Part shown: piece by piece, positions 40,616-49,618 of the stretch
Numbering within the stretch: position 1 is the first letter of the stretch
Layout: every line of letters starts with the position of its first letter
DNA from: Microbacterium endophyticum
GTDB taxonomy: Bacteria > Actinomycetota > Actinomycetes > Actinomycetales > Microbacteriaceae
NCBI RefSeq assembly: GCF_011047135.1
Contig: NZ_CP049255.1
Location: 62,001 to 126,000 of the forward strand
DNA: 64,000 bases
Reading direction: 5' to 3'
Notes under the pieces: model-generated
Seen by the model: only the letters and a program-made list of their open reading frames with translations
Databases searched by the model: none
What the model was told of the DNA's origin: nothing
Program-made: the position numbers and the translations under genes

Positions 40616-41224
40616 GTGACAGAGCAAGATCAAGCCCCCGGCTCCAGCCCCCGTCGAGTCGTCGTCGCGGAGGATGAGTCTCTCATCCGCCTCGACATCG
40701 TCGAGATCCTCCGAGACAACGGATTCGATGTCGTTGGCGAAGCAGGTGACGGCGAGAGTGCCGTCCAGCTCGCAACTGAGTTGCGACCGGATCTGGTGAT
40801 CATGGATGTGAAGATGCCGCAGCTCGATGGCATCAGCGCCGCAGAAAAGCTCAGCAAGAACAACATCGCACCGGTTGTTCTCCTCACGGCGTTCAGCCAG
40901 AAGGAACTCGTTGAACGTGCGAGCGAGGCGGGCGCACTGGCTTATGTCGTAAAGCCGTTCACACCCAATGATCTGCTACCAGCCATCGAGATCGCGCTCG
41001 CGCGTCATGAGCAGATCATCACGCTTGAAGCCGAAGTCGCCGACATGGTTGAGCGCTTTGAGACACGCAAGCTCGTGGACCGTGCCAAAGGCCTTCTCAA
41101 CGAGAAGATGGGCCTGGCCGAGCCCGACGCGTTCCGCTGGATTCAGAAGGCGTCGATGGATCGCCGTCTGACGATGCAAGACGTCGCTAAGGCGATCATC
41201 GAGCAGCTCGCGCCCAAGAAGTAA
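40616..41224 (+). CDS. pdtaR: ANTAR-domain response regulator (PdtaR type)
   Basis: Two-component regulator that acts on RNA: phosphorylation of the receiver domain lets the ANTAR domain bind paired hairpins. 202 residues. Receiver residues about 13-130 with ED at 19-20, phospho-acceptor Asp64 in VIMDVKMP, Thr in LLTAF and Lys in VVKPF. A helical linker leads to the ANTAR domain (about 140-198) with KLVDRAKGLLNEKMGL and RRLTMQDVAKAII. The partner kinase is not in the window. The position before polA is conserved in actinobacteria. Confidence 0.9.
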   Translation: MTEQDQAPGSSPRRVVVAEDESLIRLDIVEILRDNGFDVVGEAGDGESAVQLATELRPDLVIMDVKMPQLDGISAAEKLSKNNIAPVVLLTAFSQKELVERASEAGALAYVVKPFTPNDLLPAIEIALARHEQIITLEAEVADMVERFETRKLVDRAKGLLNEKMGLAEPDAFRWIQKASMDRRLTMQDVAKAIIEQLAPKK

Positions 41225-41241
41225 CGCCCCACCAGCGTTAC
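41221..41241 (+). terminator. Hairpin between pdtaR and the thioesterase gene
   Basis: GTAACGC (41221-41227) and GCGTTAC (41235-41241) form a perfect seven-bp stem with a seven-base loop, overlapping the pdtaR stop. It lies between two convergent genes and may serve both; there is no T-run. Confidence 0.4.
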
Positions 41242-41254
41242 AACGCCTGTGCGC

Positions 41255-41680
41255 TTACGTCGCAGGCAAGTCCTTGACCATGTTGGTGATGCGTACTGTC
41301 GAGCAACGGCGTCCCTGATCATCCGAGATGACAATCTCGTGCACCAAAATCGATCTACCGACGTGAATCGGTGTGCAGACACCGGTGACTCGTCCTTCGG
41401 TGGCCGACCGCGTGTGCGTTGCGTTGATATCAACGCCGACAGCCAATCGTCCTTCGCCGACGAGCGAGTTGGCATGCATCGATCCAAGTGATTCGCCGAG
41501 AACGACATACGCGCCGCCATGGAAAAGACCAACCGGTTGCGTGTTTCCTGCGACAGGCATGGATGCCACAGCGCGTTCTGTTGTGAATTCGATCCACTCC
41601 AGACCCATCTTGTCGGCGAGTGCGCCGTTACCTCTTTGCATCGCCCACGCGATGCCATCGAATGGGGCAGAGTCGCTCAC
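41255..41680 (-). CDS. Hotdog-fold thioesterase, PaaI family
   Basis: Probably hydrolyses an acyl-CoA thioester. 141 residues with the family block GLFHGGAYVVLGESLGSMHAN (about residues 51-71) and the later VGVDINATHTRSATEGRVTG. The GTG start 41680 is preceded on the minus strand by CAGGAG about nine bases upstream. Convergent with pdtaR, divergent from polA. Physiological substrate unknown. Confidence 0.82.
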   Translation of the reverse strand: MSDSAPFDGIAWAMQRGNGALADKMGLEWIEFTTERAVASMPVAGNTQPVGLFHGGAYVVLGESLGSMHANSLVGEGRLAVGVDINATHTRSATEGRVTGVCTPIHVGRSILVHEIVISDDQGRRCSTVRITNMVKDLPAT

Positions 41681-41729
41681 AGAAGTTGCTCCTGGGTCTA
41701 GGGGGGACGACGGCGTCAGACCCGCTGAC

Positions 41730-41735
41730 TAGGCT
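41730..41735 (+). promoter_or_regulatory. Leaderless -10 element for polA
   Basis: TAGGCT ends six bases before the GTG start at 41742. The same hexamer with the same spacing recurs before the genes at 44419 and 51240. Confidence 0.5.
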
Positions 41736-41741
41736 GGCAGA

Positions 41742-44378
41742 GTGACGAACTCCGCAAAGCCTACCCTTCTCGTCGTCGACGGCCACTCGCTGGCATATCG
41801 CGCTTTCTATGCTCTCCCGGTCGATAATTTCACGACCAAAGACGGCCAGCACACCAATGGAATCTATGGATTCCTATCGATGTTCGTAAATCTCCTGAAG
41901 GCCGAGAAGCCAACACATATCGCGGTTGCTTTTGACACGTCGCGTTCATCGTTTCGCACGCGGGAGTATCCCGAATACAAGGCAACACGGTCGGAGACGC
42001 CCTCAGAGTTCAAAGGCCAAATCCCTATCCTGCAAGACTGCTTGCGGGCCATGAATATCGAAGTGCTCACGAAAGAAGACTTTGAGGCCGATGACATCTT
42101 GGCGACCCTCGCATCCGAAGGTGTCGCTGCAGGTCTCCACGTCCTGGTCTGTTCCGGCGATCGCGACACCATCCAACTAGTCAACGACGACGTCACGCTT
42201 CTGTACCCAAGCGTCCAGGGTGTTTCACAGCTCAAGCGCTACGACCCAGCAACCGTGCGGGAACGGTACGGAGTCGCCCCCGAGCAATACCCCGAAATTG
42301 CGGCGCTCGTCGGAGAAACCAGCGACAACCTTCCCGGTGTTCCAAAAGTGGGGGAGAAGACCGCCGTCAAATGGCTCACCCAGTTCGGCTCTCTCGACGA
42401 GATCCTTTCTCGTGCTGACGAGATCAAAGGTGTCGTCGGCGGCAACCTGCGCGACCACATCGACGATGTACGCCGCAACCGCCGTTTGAATCGCTTGCTT
42501 ACGGACGTCGAGCTGCCGGTCGCCCCTCTTGATCTCGTTGTTCGCCCGATCGACGCGCAGGCAGTCCGCGACATCTTCTCGCGTCTTGAATTCAAGACGC
42601 TCCTGCCGCGTGTGTTCGAGGCGACGGGGACTACGGCCGACGATCATGATGACTCTCGACCAGTCGCCACTGCACCGTCACCCTCGGATGTCGATGCAGT
42701 TGCGCTCACAGCTTGGCTTGCAGCTGACCCATCCGAGGTAGCAGTTACTGTCAGCGTTCAGGACCGATTGCCGCATCGTGTCGGGCTCGCCCGCGCTGAC
42801 GACGCGGTGGAGGCGACCTGGTCGCCTGAGATTGCCTCAGCTCTCGAAAGCTTCTTGGCATCCGACGCTCCCAAGATTTTCAGTGATGCGAAGCCACAGA
42901 TCAAAGCGCTCCGCCGGGCCGGGCTGCGCGTCCGCGGCCTCGGCTACGACACGATTATTGCTGGCTGGTTGAGACGACCAAGTTTTCCGGACAAGACTCT
43001 CGCCCACCTCGTCGAGCGCTATCTCGATGAAACGTTGCCGGAGGCCGATCCCACTCAACTCGTGCCCGAGACCGAGGGAGCGACCCCGGGGCAGCTAGCG
43101 TGGTACACACTTCGCGTCGCGGCGGCGCAACGTGATGACCTGGATGAATCGGTCGCAAAAGTCCTGCGAGACATTGAACTTCCCACCCTCCTCGTGCTCG
43201 CCGACATGGAGCTTGTGGGCGTCGCGGTCTCTCACGATGGACTGAATAGTTTCTCAGGCGAGCTCGCGACCCGTGCTGAGGACATTGCGAAGGAGGCTTT
43301 CGCCGCAATTGGACGAGAAGTAAATCTGGGCTCACCGAAGCAGATACAAGAGGTGCTGTTCGAAGACCTAGAGCTACCGAAGACGCGTAAGACGAAGACT
43401 GGCTACTCGACGGATGCCGCTGTCCTTGCGGATCTTCAAGAGTCGAATCCTCACCCGTTTCTCGATCTGCTGCTGCAGCACCGCGAGGCGACAAAGCTGC
43501 GGCAAATAATCGAGTCCCTGGATGGCGCAATCGGTGACGATGCGCGTATTCACACCACTTATGTTCAGACGGGAAGCCAAACCGGCCGCCTATCCAGTAC
43601 CGACCCGAACCTGCAGAATATTCCGGTTCGCACGGAAGAAAGCCACCGCATCCGCGCGGCCTTCGAAGTTGGCGAAGGATATGAAACGCTTTTGACCGCC
43701 GACTATTCGCAGATCGAGATGCGGATCATGGCGCACCTTTCCGAAGACCCAGGCCTGATTGAAGCGTTTCGTTCGGGTGAAGACCTCCACCGCTTCGTCG
43801 GTGCCCGTGTCTTCGGTGTCGAGCCGGCTGATGTGACTTCTGCCATGCGATCAAAGGTCAAGGCCATGTCGTATGGGCTCGTTTATGGGCTGTCTGCCTT
43901 CGGGCTATCGAAGCAGCTTCGCATCGAGCAGTCCGAGGCGAAGCAGCTGATGCTGGAGTATTTTGCACGATTCGGGGGCGTGCGCGACTACCTTCGTTCG
44001 TCAGTTGAACAGGCGCGCGTTGACGGTTATACAAAAACGATCTTCGGCCGTCGCAGGCCGTTCCCGGATCTCACCAGCCCGAACCGCGTCCTGCGTGAAA
44101 ACGCCGAGCGAGCGGCGTTGAACGCGCCGATCCAGGGCAGCGCCGCAGACATCATGAAGATCGCACTCGTCAATATCTACGCCGATCTTCAGAGCGAGAA
44201 CCTCTCATCGCGCGTCCTCCTGCAAATCCATGATGAGCTCGTGGTCGAGGTTGCTGCGGGGGAGTGGGATGCCACTGAACGCATTGTGCGAGCACGAATG
44301 GGAGACGCGGCGAACCTTTCAGTGCCGCTAGACGTGCAGATCGGCCGAGGTCGCAACTGGACGGAGGCAGCGCACTGA
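41742..44378 (+). CDS. polA: DNA polymerase I
   Basis: Repair and Okazaki-fragment processing. 878 residues. The N-terminal 5'-3' exonuclease domain (LLVVDGHSLAYRAFYAL; FEADDILATLA) is intact. The middle 3'-5' exonuclease domain lacks the DxE metal motif (AVTVSVQD at that place) and is presumably inactive. The C-terminal polymerase domain has motif A DYSQIEMRIMAHLS and motif C LLQIHDELVVEV. Actinobacterial Pol I commonly lacks proofreading. The GTG start is supported by the -10 element. Confidence 0.96.
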   Translation: MTNSAKPTLLVVDGHSLAYRAFYALPVDNFTTKDGQHTNGIYGFLSMFVNLLKAEKPTHIAVAFDTSRSSFRTREYPEYKATRSETPSEFKGQIPILQDCLRAMNIEVLTKEDFEADDILATLASEGVAAGLHVLVCSGDRDTIQLVNDDVTLLYPSVQGVSQLKRYDPATVRERYGVAPEQYPEIAALVGETSDNLPGVPKVGEKTAVKWLTQFGSLDEILSRADEIKGVVGGNLRDHIDDVRRNRRLNRLLTDVELPVAPLDLVVRPIDAQAVRDIFSRLEFKTLLPRVFEATGTTADDHDDSRPVATAPSPSDVDAVALTAWLAADPSEVAVTVSVQDRLPHRVGLARADDAVEATWSPEIASALESFLASDAPKIFSDAKPQIKALRRAGLRVRGLGYDTIIAGWLRRPSFPDKTLAHLVERYLDETLPEADPTQLVPETEGATPGQLAWYTLRVAAAQRDDLDESVAKVLRDIELPTLLVLADMELVGVAVSHDGLNSFSGELATRAEDIAKEAFAAIGREVNLGSPKQIQEVLFEDLELPKTRKTKTGYSTDAAVLADLQESNPHPFLDLLLQHREATKLRQIIESLDGAIGDDARIHTTYVQTGSQTGRLSSTDPNLQNIPVRTEESHRIRAAFEVGEGYETLLTADYSQIEMRIMAHLSEDPGLIEAFRSGEDLHRFVGARVFGVEPADVTSAMRSKVKAMSYGLVYGLSAFGLSKQLRIEQSEAKQLMLEYFARFGGVRDYLRSSVEQARVDGYTKTIFGRRRPFPDLTSPNRVLRENAERAALNAPIQGSAADIMKIALVNIYADLQSENLSSRVLLQIHDELVVEVAAGEWDATERIVRARMGDAANLSVPLDVQIGRGRNWTEAAH

Positions 44379-44406
44379 TCGACTGGCCCAGTACACGCTC
44401 GGTGTT

Positions 44407-44412
44407 TAGGCT
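44407..44412 (+). promoter_or_regulatory. Leaderless -10 element for the DUF885 gene
   Basis: TAGGCT ends six bases before ATG 44419. Confidence 0.5.
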
Positions 44413-44418
44413 CAAGGT

Positions 44419-46089
44419 ATGACTGATTCTTCACGCACACACACGCCGATCGATTCGATCGCCGACGCGTGGGTCGACACCGTCGCCGAGCTCTCTCCCA
44501 CCGCGGCGACCTACATCGGACGCTACGAGCACAACGATCGATTTGGCGACTACTCCCCGGCGGGAGCCGAGGCATCCGCGGCAGCCGCCCGTGCGACGCT
44601 TTCCGCGCTGGAAGCCGCAGAGGTTACCGACGAAATAGATCGCGTGACCCAGCTAGACCTCGCTCGGGAACTGCGGTTGCAGCTCGAACTCCACGAAAAG
44701 CAGACGTACCTCAGCGATCTGAACGTCATTGCGTCGCCCGCGCAGGACATTCGTCAGGTCTTCGACCTCATGCCGACCGATACTGTTGAGGACTGGAGCG
44801 TAATCTCGACTCGTCTCGCGGCGGTACCCGGCGCAATTGATGGCTACCTCGAAACGCTCCGCGAAGGAATTCGAGTGGGCCGCACGCCCGCACGGCGCCA
44901 AGTGCTTCAAGTCCTCGGTCAGGCTGAGCGCTACACGACAGCCAACGGCTTCTTCGCCACTTTCACGGGTGAGGCAGTAGTCGAGAACGGCCAAATTCCC
45001 GCATCACTCGCTCGCGACCTTGCCGACAGCTCTAACGCGGCACGCGTTGCCTACGATCGCCTCGCGAACTTTTTGGGGACCGAACTTGCGCCGGAAGCCC
45101 GCGAACAGGATGCGGTCGGCCGCGAAGCGTACGCCCTTCACTCGCAGCAGTTCCTCGGCGCGAAGGTCGATCTCGATGAAACGTACGAATGGGGCATCGG
45201 CGAGCTCGCCCGCATGGTCGCGGAACAAGAGTCGATTGCACACGAGATCTTGCCGGGCGCTTCGGTCGCAGAGGCAGTCGCCCATTTGGAGGCAGACCCG
45301 AGCCGCAAACTGCATGGCACAGAAGAGCTTCAGCGCTGGATGCAGGAGACGAGCGACCGCGCGGTCGAAGAACTCGGTCGCACGCATTTTGACATCCCGG
45401 CGCCTATTCGTCGATTGGAGTGCATGATTGCGCCGACGAACGAGGGTGGCATCTATTACACGGGTCCAACAGACGACTTTTCACGTCCAGGGCGCATGTG
45501 GTGGTCCGTACCGGAGGGCGTTACAGAGTTCGACGCATGGCGCGAGCTTACGACCGTGTACCACGAGGGCATACCGGGCCACCATTTGCAGATCGCGCAG
45601 GCGGTGTACAACCGATCCGAGTTGAACTCATGGCGCAGGCTTCTCGCCGGCACTTCCGGCCATGCTGAGGGCTGGGCGCTCTACGCGGAACGCCTCATGG
45701 AGAGCCTCGGTTACCTTGACGACCCGGCCGACCGTCTGGGAATGCTCGATGGGCAGCGGATGCGGGCAGCACGCGTCGTGCTCGACATCGGCGTACATCT
45801 ACAAAAGCCGCGGCCCGACGGAGTGGGTACTTGGGACGCGGAGTTCGCCCTCGACTTCATGCGTCGCAACGTCAACATGTCCGACGAATTCATTCAGTTC
45901 GAAGTCAACCGCTATCTCGGCTGGCCAGGGCAGGCACCGTCGTACAAGGTCGGCCAGCGCATCTGGGAACAGTTGCGCGACGATGTCGCCGCAGCCGAGG
46001 GCGATTCGTTCTCGATTAAGGCGTTCCACAAGCGCGCGCTCGATATCGGGGGAGTCGGACTCGATACACTTCGCACGGCTTTGGCTTAA
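44419..46089 (+). CDS. DUF885 family protein, putative metallopeptidase
   Basis: A 556-residue soluble protein. It contains the DUF885 hallmark YHEGIPGHHLQIAQ at about residue 378, a zincin-like metal site, followed by SGHAEGWALYAERLMESLG, which is expected to supply the third ligand (Glu). No signal peptide. Peptidase activity is inferred from the motif. Single gene with its own promoter. Confidence 0.82.
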   Translation: MTDSSRTHTPIDSIADAWVDTVAELSPTAATYIGRYEHNDRFGDYSPAGAEASAAAARATLSALEAAEVTDEIDRVTQLDLARELRLQLELHEKQTYLSDLNVIASPAQDIRQVFDLMPTDTVEDWSVISTRLAAVPGAIDGYLETLREGIRVGRTPARRQVLQVLGQAERYTTANGFFATFTGEAVVENGQIPASLARDLADSSNAARVAYDRLANFLGTELAPEAREQDAVGREAYALHSQQFLGAKVDLDETYEWGIGELARMVAEQESIAHEILPGASVAEAVAHLEADPSRKLHGTEELQRWMQETSDRAVEELGRTHFDIPAPIRRLECMIAPTNEGGIYYTGPTDDFSRPGRMWWSVPEGVTEFDAWRELTTVYHEGIPGHHLQIAQAVYNRSELNSWRRLLAGTSGHAEGWALYAERLMESLGYLDDPADRLGMLDGQRMRAARVVLDIGVHLQKPRPDGVGTWDAEFALDFMRRNVNMSDEFIQFEVNRYLGWPGQAPSYKVGQRIWEQLRDDVAAAEGDSFSIKAFHKRALDIGGVGLDTLRTALA

Positions 46090-46137
46090 CGCGGCGCGAA
46101 CTCGATCTGGGAATACCGGCGACGCGGCATCCGTTGT

Positions 46138-46143
46138 TACATT
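46138..46143 (+). promoter_or_regulatory. Candidate -10 element for the flavin oxidoreductase gene
   Basis: TACATT is followed by GAAGGG (46154-46159) six bases before ATG 46166, so this gene appears to have a short leader. Confidence 0.35.
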
Positions 46144-46165
46144 CGACTGAATAGAAGGGTCGAGC

Positions 46166-47215
46166 ATGAGAAAAGCTGATTTCACCCAGGTCGAGTTCGG
46201 ACTCGACACGTTTGGCGACGTCACACGCGACGCGAACGGCGAGCAGCTGACAGATGCTCAGACGATCAGGAACGTTGTCGAGCAGGCCGCCCAGGCTGAC
46301 CGCGTTGGGCTCGCTTACTTCGGCGTCGGGGAACATCACCGCGCAGACTTCGCGATCTCGAGTCCTGAAATCGTGCTCGCGGCGGCAGCGGCGCGCACAC
46401 AGAATATTCATTTGGGTACGGGTGTCACTGTGCTCTCCAGCGATGACCCTGTGCGCCTCTACGAGAGGTTCGCGACCCTCGCCGCAGTTTCGGGCGGCAG
46501 AGCAGAAGTTACCCTAGGTCGTGGGTCATTCATCGAGTCGTTCCCGCTGTTCGGATACGAGTTGAGTGACTATGAGGTGCTCTTCGAAGAGAAGCTTGAT
46601 CTCTTCAGCCAGCTGCTTCGCGAGGAGCCAGTCACGTGGCAGGGTCGCACTCGCGGACCCCTCAACGGTGCCAACGTTTTCCCCAAGACCGAAAATGGTA
46701 TCCGCGCGTGGGTCGGTGTCGGAGGCACACCCGAGTCCGTCGTTCGTGCGGCTCGCTATGGCTACGGCCTCGCGCTTGCCATCATCGGAGGACCTGCTGC
46801 ACGCTTCCGGCCGTTCGTGGATCTCTTTCACCAGTCCGTTGAGAGCTTCGGGCATGAGCCGCTGCCGGTAGCCGTGCACTCGCCTGGACACATCGCCGAT
46901 ACCGATGAAGAGGCTTGGGAGCAGGCGTACCCGAATTTCGCTGACTCGAACAATCGAATTGGACGCGAGCGTGGATGGCCCGCGTACAACCGGCTGCGCT
47001 TTCAGCACGATGTAGGACCAGAGGGCTCTGTCTACGCTGGCTCACCCGAAACAGTTGCCGCGAAGATGGCTGACACTATCCGCATCCTCGGACTGCAGCG
47101 GTTCGATCTCAAATTCTCGAATGGACCGCTCTCCCATGAGCACATGATGCGCTCCATCGAGCTCTACGGAACCGAAGTCGTTCCCCGAGTTCGCGCGCTG
47201 CTCGACGCCGACTGA
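46166..47215 (+). CDS. LLM class flavin-dependent oxidoreductase
   Basis: Bacterial luciferase-like protein, 349 residues, expected to use reduced FMN or F420. Family features: VEFGLDTFGDVT at the N terminus, GLAYFGVGEHHRADFAISSPEIVLAAAAART, LGTGVTVLSSDDPVRLYERFATLAAVSGGRAE and the C-terminal AGSPETVAAKM...RFDLKFSNG. The substrate is not predictable. Confidence 0.85.
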   Translation: MRKADFTQVEFGLDTFGDVTRDANGEQLTDAQTIRNVVEQAAQADRVGLAYFGVGEHHRADFAISSPEIVLAAAAARTQNIHLGTGVTVLSSDDPVRLYERFATLAAVSGGRAEVTLGRGSFIESFPLFGYELSDYEVLFEEKLDLFSQLLREEPVTWQGRTRGPLNGANVFPKTENGIRAWVGVGGTPESVVRAARYGYGLALAIIGGPAARFRPFVDLFHQSVESFGHEPLPVAVHSPGHIADTDEEAWEQAYPNFADSNNRIGRERGWPAYNRLRFQHDVGPEGSVYAGSPETVAAKMADTIRILGLQRFDLKFSNGPLSHEHMMRSIELYGTEVVPRVRALLDAD

Positions 47216-47247
47216 TTTGTAGCTTCCCGAAGACGCGAGCTGAGCCA

Positions 47248-48012
47248 ATGAACGCTGTCAGATACGTAGCGATCGGTGATTCATTCACCGAGGGCGTCGG
47301 AGATGAACTTCCAGACCGCACTGTGCGCGGATGGGCAGACCTCGTGGCGCGCGGGTGGGCTGCGGCATCCGGCGCCCCTGTCGACTACGCGAATCTCGCG
47401 ATTCGCGGTCGGCTGGCCTGGCCGATCGTCGCGCAGCAGCTCGAGCCGGCACTTGCTCTCAAGCCAACCCACCTTTCATTCAACGGTGGCGGCAACGACA
47501 TGCTTCGCCCGCGCACGAGCATCGCGCATATCGCTGATGCTTTTGCTCACGTTCTTCGCCGCTGCAAGGAAGAAGGCGTGCATGCGATCATGCTTTCTGG
47601 CGCCAACCCCTCCAAGCAGCTTCCGCTAGGTCGATTGATCCAACGCCGTGGTGACTTGCTGACAGCGGCGGCCAGCGCGCGGCTCGCAGGTGACCAAAGC
47701 GTCACGACAGCTTTCAACTGGCCCGACCAGGAGCTCTCGCAGCCAACTTTCTGGTCGGAAGATCGCCTGCACCTGAACTCGCGCGGACATCACCGGGTAG
47801 CTGCGCGCGTATTGACCTCTCTTGGCCTGGAACCTCCGGGGGAGTGGTGGCGAATGCCGGAGCTTGCGAACCGTCCCCAGCCGAACAGCCGTGACTACTT
47901 TCGGGAACATTTGGGCCCATGGATACGTCGTCGTGTGACGCGTACTTCCTCGGGGGATGGGCGACTACCGAAGTTGCCAGAGTTTGTTGCCATTTCGCCT
48001 AGCTTCGACTGA
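47248..48012 (+). CDS. SGNH/GDSL-type hydrolase
   Basis: 254-residue esterase or lipase-like protein. Block I is GDSFTEGVGDE with the catalytic Ser at about residue 11; the oxyanion Asn is in NGGGNDM; the catalytic Asp-His pair is in EDRLHLNSRGHH. No signal peptide, so a cytoplasmic place is likely. The C-terminal 60 residues are proline- and arginine-rich. Confidence 0.85.
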   Translation: MNAVRYVAIGDSFTEGVGDELPDRTVRGWADLVARGWAAASGAPVDYANLAIRGRLAWPIVAQQLEPALALKPTHLSFNGGGNDMLRPRTSIAHIADAFAHVLRRCKEEGVHAIMLSGANPSKQLPLGRLIQRRGDLLTAAASARLAGDQSVTTAFNWPDQELSQPTFWSEDRLHLNSRGHHRVAARVLTSLGLEPPGEWWRMPELANRPQPNSRDYFREHLGPWIRRRVTRTSSGDGRLPKLPEFVAISPSFD

Positions 48013-48136
48013 TCGAGCTATTTTGAGCCGATGTCAAGCCCCCTCAAGTCAGCGGTGCGGTTCGGCATGATTATGAATCGGTCGATGCACAACGAGTGCG
48101 CGACACAATCAACGCTCAACTGGGAAGGACTCGCAC

Positions 48137-48394
48137 ATGAGTATTGGAGCCGGAATCGCTCTTTTCGTGATCGGCGCTATTTTGGCGTTCGCTCTCAACT
48201 TCGACGTGGAGTGGATCAACCTCGACCTCATCGGCTACATCTTCATGGGTGCGGGAGTACTCGTTTTCATACTCGGCATCATTCTGCTTGCGCGGCGCCG
48301 CCAGACCGACACCGTGACGCGTACATCGGTCGACCCTGCCGCAGGGGAGCAGGTCACGCGTCGCTCGACATCGACCCGCGACGACGCTGTGTGA
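48137..48394 (+). CDS. DUF6458-like small membrane protein
   Basis: 85 residues with two membrane segments (about 4-22 and 31-51) and a charged tail. The pattern SIGAGIALFVIGAILAFAL...WINLDLIGYIFMGAGV is characteristic of a small-protein family of Micrococcales. GGAAGGA stands before the ATG. Function unknown. Confidence 0.75.
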   Translation: MSIGAGIALFVIGAILAFALNFDVEWINLDLIGYIFMGAGVLVFILGIILLARRRQTDTVTRTSVDPAAGEQVTRRSTSTRDDAV

Positions 48395-48478
48395 CAGCCA
48401 TGATGCACGCGGTCGGCTGAACCACGCACGTCAGCATCTGCGAGCTGGCCGCGTGGGGATGCTCTTCTCACACTTCAC

Positions 48479-48520
48479 AAAGGCTTCGCCCGTGACCACT
48501 GCGTCACGGGCGAAGCCTTT
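48479..48520. terminator. Bidirectional terminator between DUF6458 and DoxX genes
   Basis: A perfect 18-bp stem, AAAGGCTTCGCCCGTGAC (48479-48496) with its complement (48503-48520), around a six-base loop. The A and T runs at the ends let it work on both strands; it lies between convergent genes. Confidence 0.85.
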
Positions 48521-48554
48521 TGCACTGTGGCCGAGGACGGCTAGTCCCCGCGTC

Positions 48555-48962
48555 TCAGGCACGGCGTTCTTGCCGCCATGCTTTCCATGCACCAGTAGCC
48601 CACAGGGCCCAAACAACGAGTATCGGCTGAATTATCAGACGGATGCCGCGAGCAACATCTGTATCGAGGCCAAAAGCATCGGTGCCGCTTACGAACTGTT
48701 CGACATTCCCCGGGAAAACTGCGACGAAGAACACGGCAACGATCCATCCCACCAGCACGCGATATCTCGGCAGCAGGAGCAACGACAGCCCAAGCGCGAG
48801 CTCAACGACGCCAGAAGCCACAACAACTAAGTCGGTTGGAAGCGGAGTCCACCTGGGTACCTGTGCAACGAAGGAGTCGCGTGCGAACGTGAGATGACCA
48901 AGGCCCGCGAAGACGAGTCCTGCACCGAGCAGCCAACGAGCAATCAGGGCGAGACGGCTCAT
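48555..48962 (-). CDS. DoxX-like membrane protein
   Basis: 135 residues with four membrane segments. It starts SRLALIARWLLGAGLVFAGLGHLTF, followed by LPTDLVVVASGVVELALGLSLLLLP, as in the DoxX family. ATG 48962 is chosen because a minus-strand TACGCT lies six bases before it; the longer open frame begins without such support. Function uncertain; some relatives affect redox or membrane homeostasis. Confidence 0.78.
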   Translation of the reverse strand: MSRLALIARWLLGAGLVFAGLGHLTFARDSFVAQVPRWTPLPTDLVVVASGVVELALGLSLLLLPRYRVLVGWIVAVFFVAVFPGNVEQFVSGTDAFGLDTDVARGIRLIIQPILVVWALWATGAWKAWRQERRA

Positions 48963-48968
48963 GATCCG

Positions 48969-48974
48969 AGCGTA
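48969..48974 (-). promoter_or_regulatory. Leaderless -10 element for the DoxX gene
   Basis: Minus-strand TACGCT ends six bases before the ATG at 48962. Confidence 0.5.
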
Positions 48975-49045
48975 GTGTCGTGAACGACCACGTGAGTGCA
49001 GAAGGCAGTTACCGCACACGCGTGCAGAGGTGGACCGATATCATG

Positions 49046-49056
49046 TGGTTATACCA
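49046..49056 (+). promoter_or_regulatory. Possible operator in front of the GntR gene
   Basis: TGGT-TAT-ACCA is an 11-base palindrome just upstream of the ribosome-binding site GGGGAGGGGG of the regulator. YtrA-type regulators commonly repress their own promoter at short palindromes of this kind; binding here is inferred. Confidence 0.3.
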
Positions 49057-49072
49057 GGGGAGGGGGACTGAA

Positions 49073-49441
49073 GTGATTGTCATCGATCCTCGCTCATCCT
49101 TACCGCCGTTCGAGCAGGTGCGAGAGCAGCTCCTCGGCGCTGTGGCGGACGGCGAATTGGCTCCTGGTGCTCGTCTACCGACGGTCCGGCATCTCGCCGA
49201 AGAGCTCGGCGTTGCCGCGGGAACTGTAGCTCGCGCCTACCGAGAGCTGGAAGCATCCGGCGTCATTGAGACGCGCGGGCGCAACGGCACCTTTGTCTCA
49301 CCATACGGTGATGCAGCCCGCCGCGAGGCGCAGCGGGCGGCGACGGTATTCGCCGATCAGATGCGCGCGCTGAGATTCGATACCGAAGAAGCGTTAGCGC
49401 TGGTGTCAGCGGCACTCCGGAAAGGGCCGACCCTGAGCTAG
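49073..49441 (+). CDS. GntR family regulator, YtrA type
   Basis: 122-residue transcription factor: winged helix with PPFEQVREQLLGAVADGELAPGARLPTVRHLAEELGVAAGTVARAYRELEASG, and a short helical C-terminal region without a ligand-binding domain, as in the YtrA subfamily. GTG 49073 follows GGGGAGGGGG; ATG 49043 is an in-frame alternative. YtrA genes usually precede an ABC exporter, but none is here. Confidence 0.85.
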   Translation: MIVIDPRSSLPPFEQVREQLLGAVADGELAPGARLPTVRHLAEELGVAAGTVARAYRELEASGVIETRGRNGTFVSPYGDAARREAQRAATVFADQMRALRFDTEEALALVSAALRKGPTLS

Positions 49442-49495
49442 GGGTTCCCAGCAGTAAGTGCATCAACTCCGTGGGCGGCGATGCTGCGAACTGAC

Positions 49496-49509
49496 ATAAT
49501 GTGCATTAT
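49496..49509 (+). promoter_or_regulatory. Palindrome between the GntR and kinase genes
   Basis: ATAATG-TG-CATTAT is a perfect inverted repeat of six-base arms with a two-base centre, AT-rich against its surroundings. It may be an operator. It is about 95 bases before the kinase -10 element. Confidence 0.35.
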
Positions 49510-49605
49510 CGGCAATAACCTATTCGCCCGGGAATTTCATCGATGGAATGACAACACTGTCTCGGACCACCCGCGCAACCCCACCGCGCAACCCGCTGCA
49601 TTGAA

Positions 49606-49611
49606 TAGTAT
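49606..49611 (+). promoter_or_regulatory. Leaderless -10 element for the kinase gene
   Basis: TAGTAT ends seven bases before GTG 49619 and supports that start against an in-frame codon at 49481. Confidence 0.45.
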
Positions 49612-49618
49612 TCAGGGC

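Noticed and set aside
49481-49618. Upstream extension of the Ser/Thr kinase
   Set aside because: The region holds a palindrome and a -10 element, and the kinase domain is complete from 49619.
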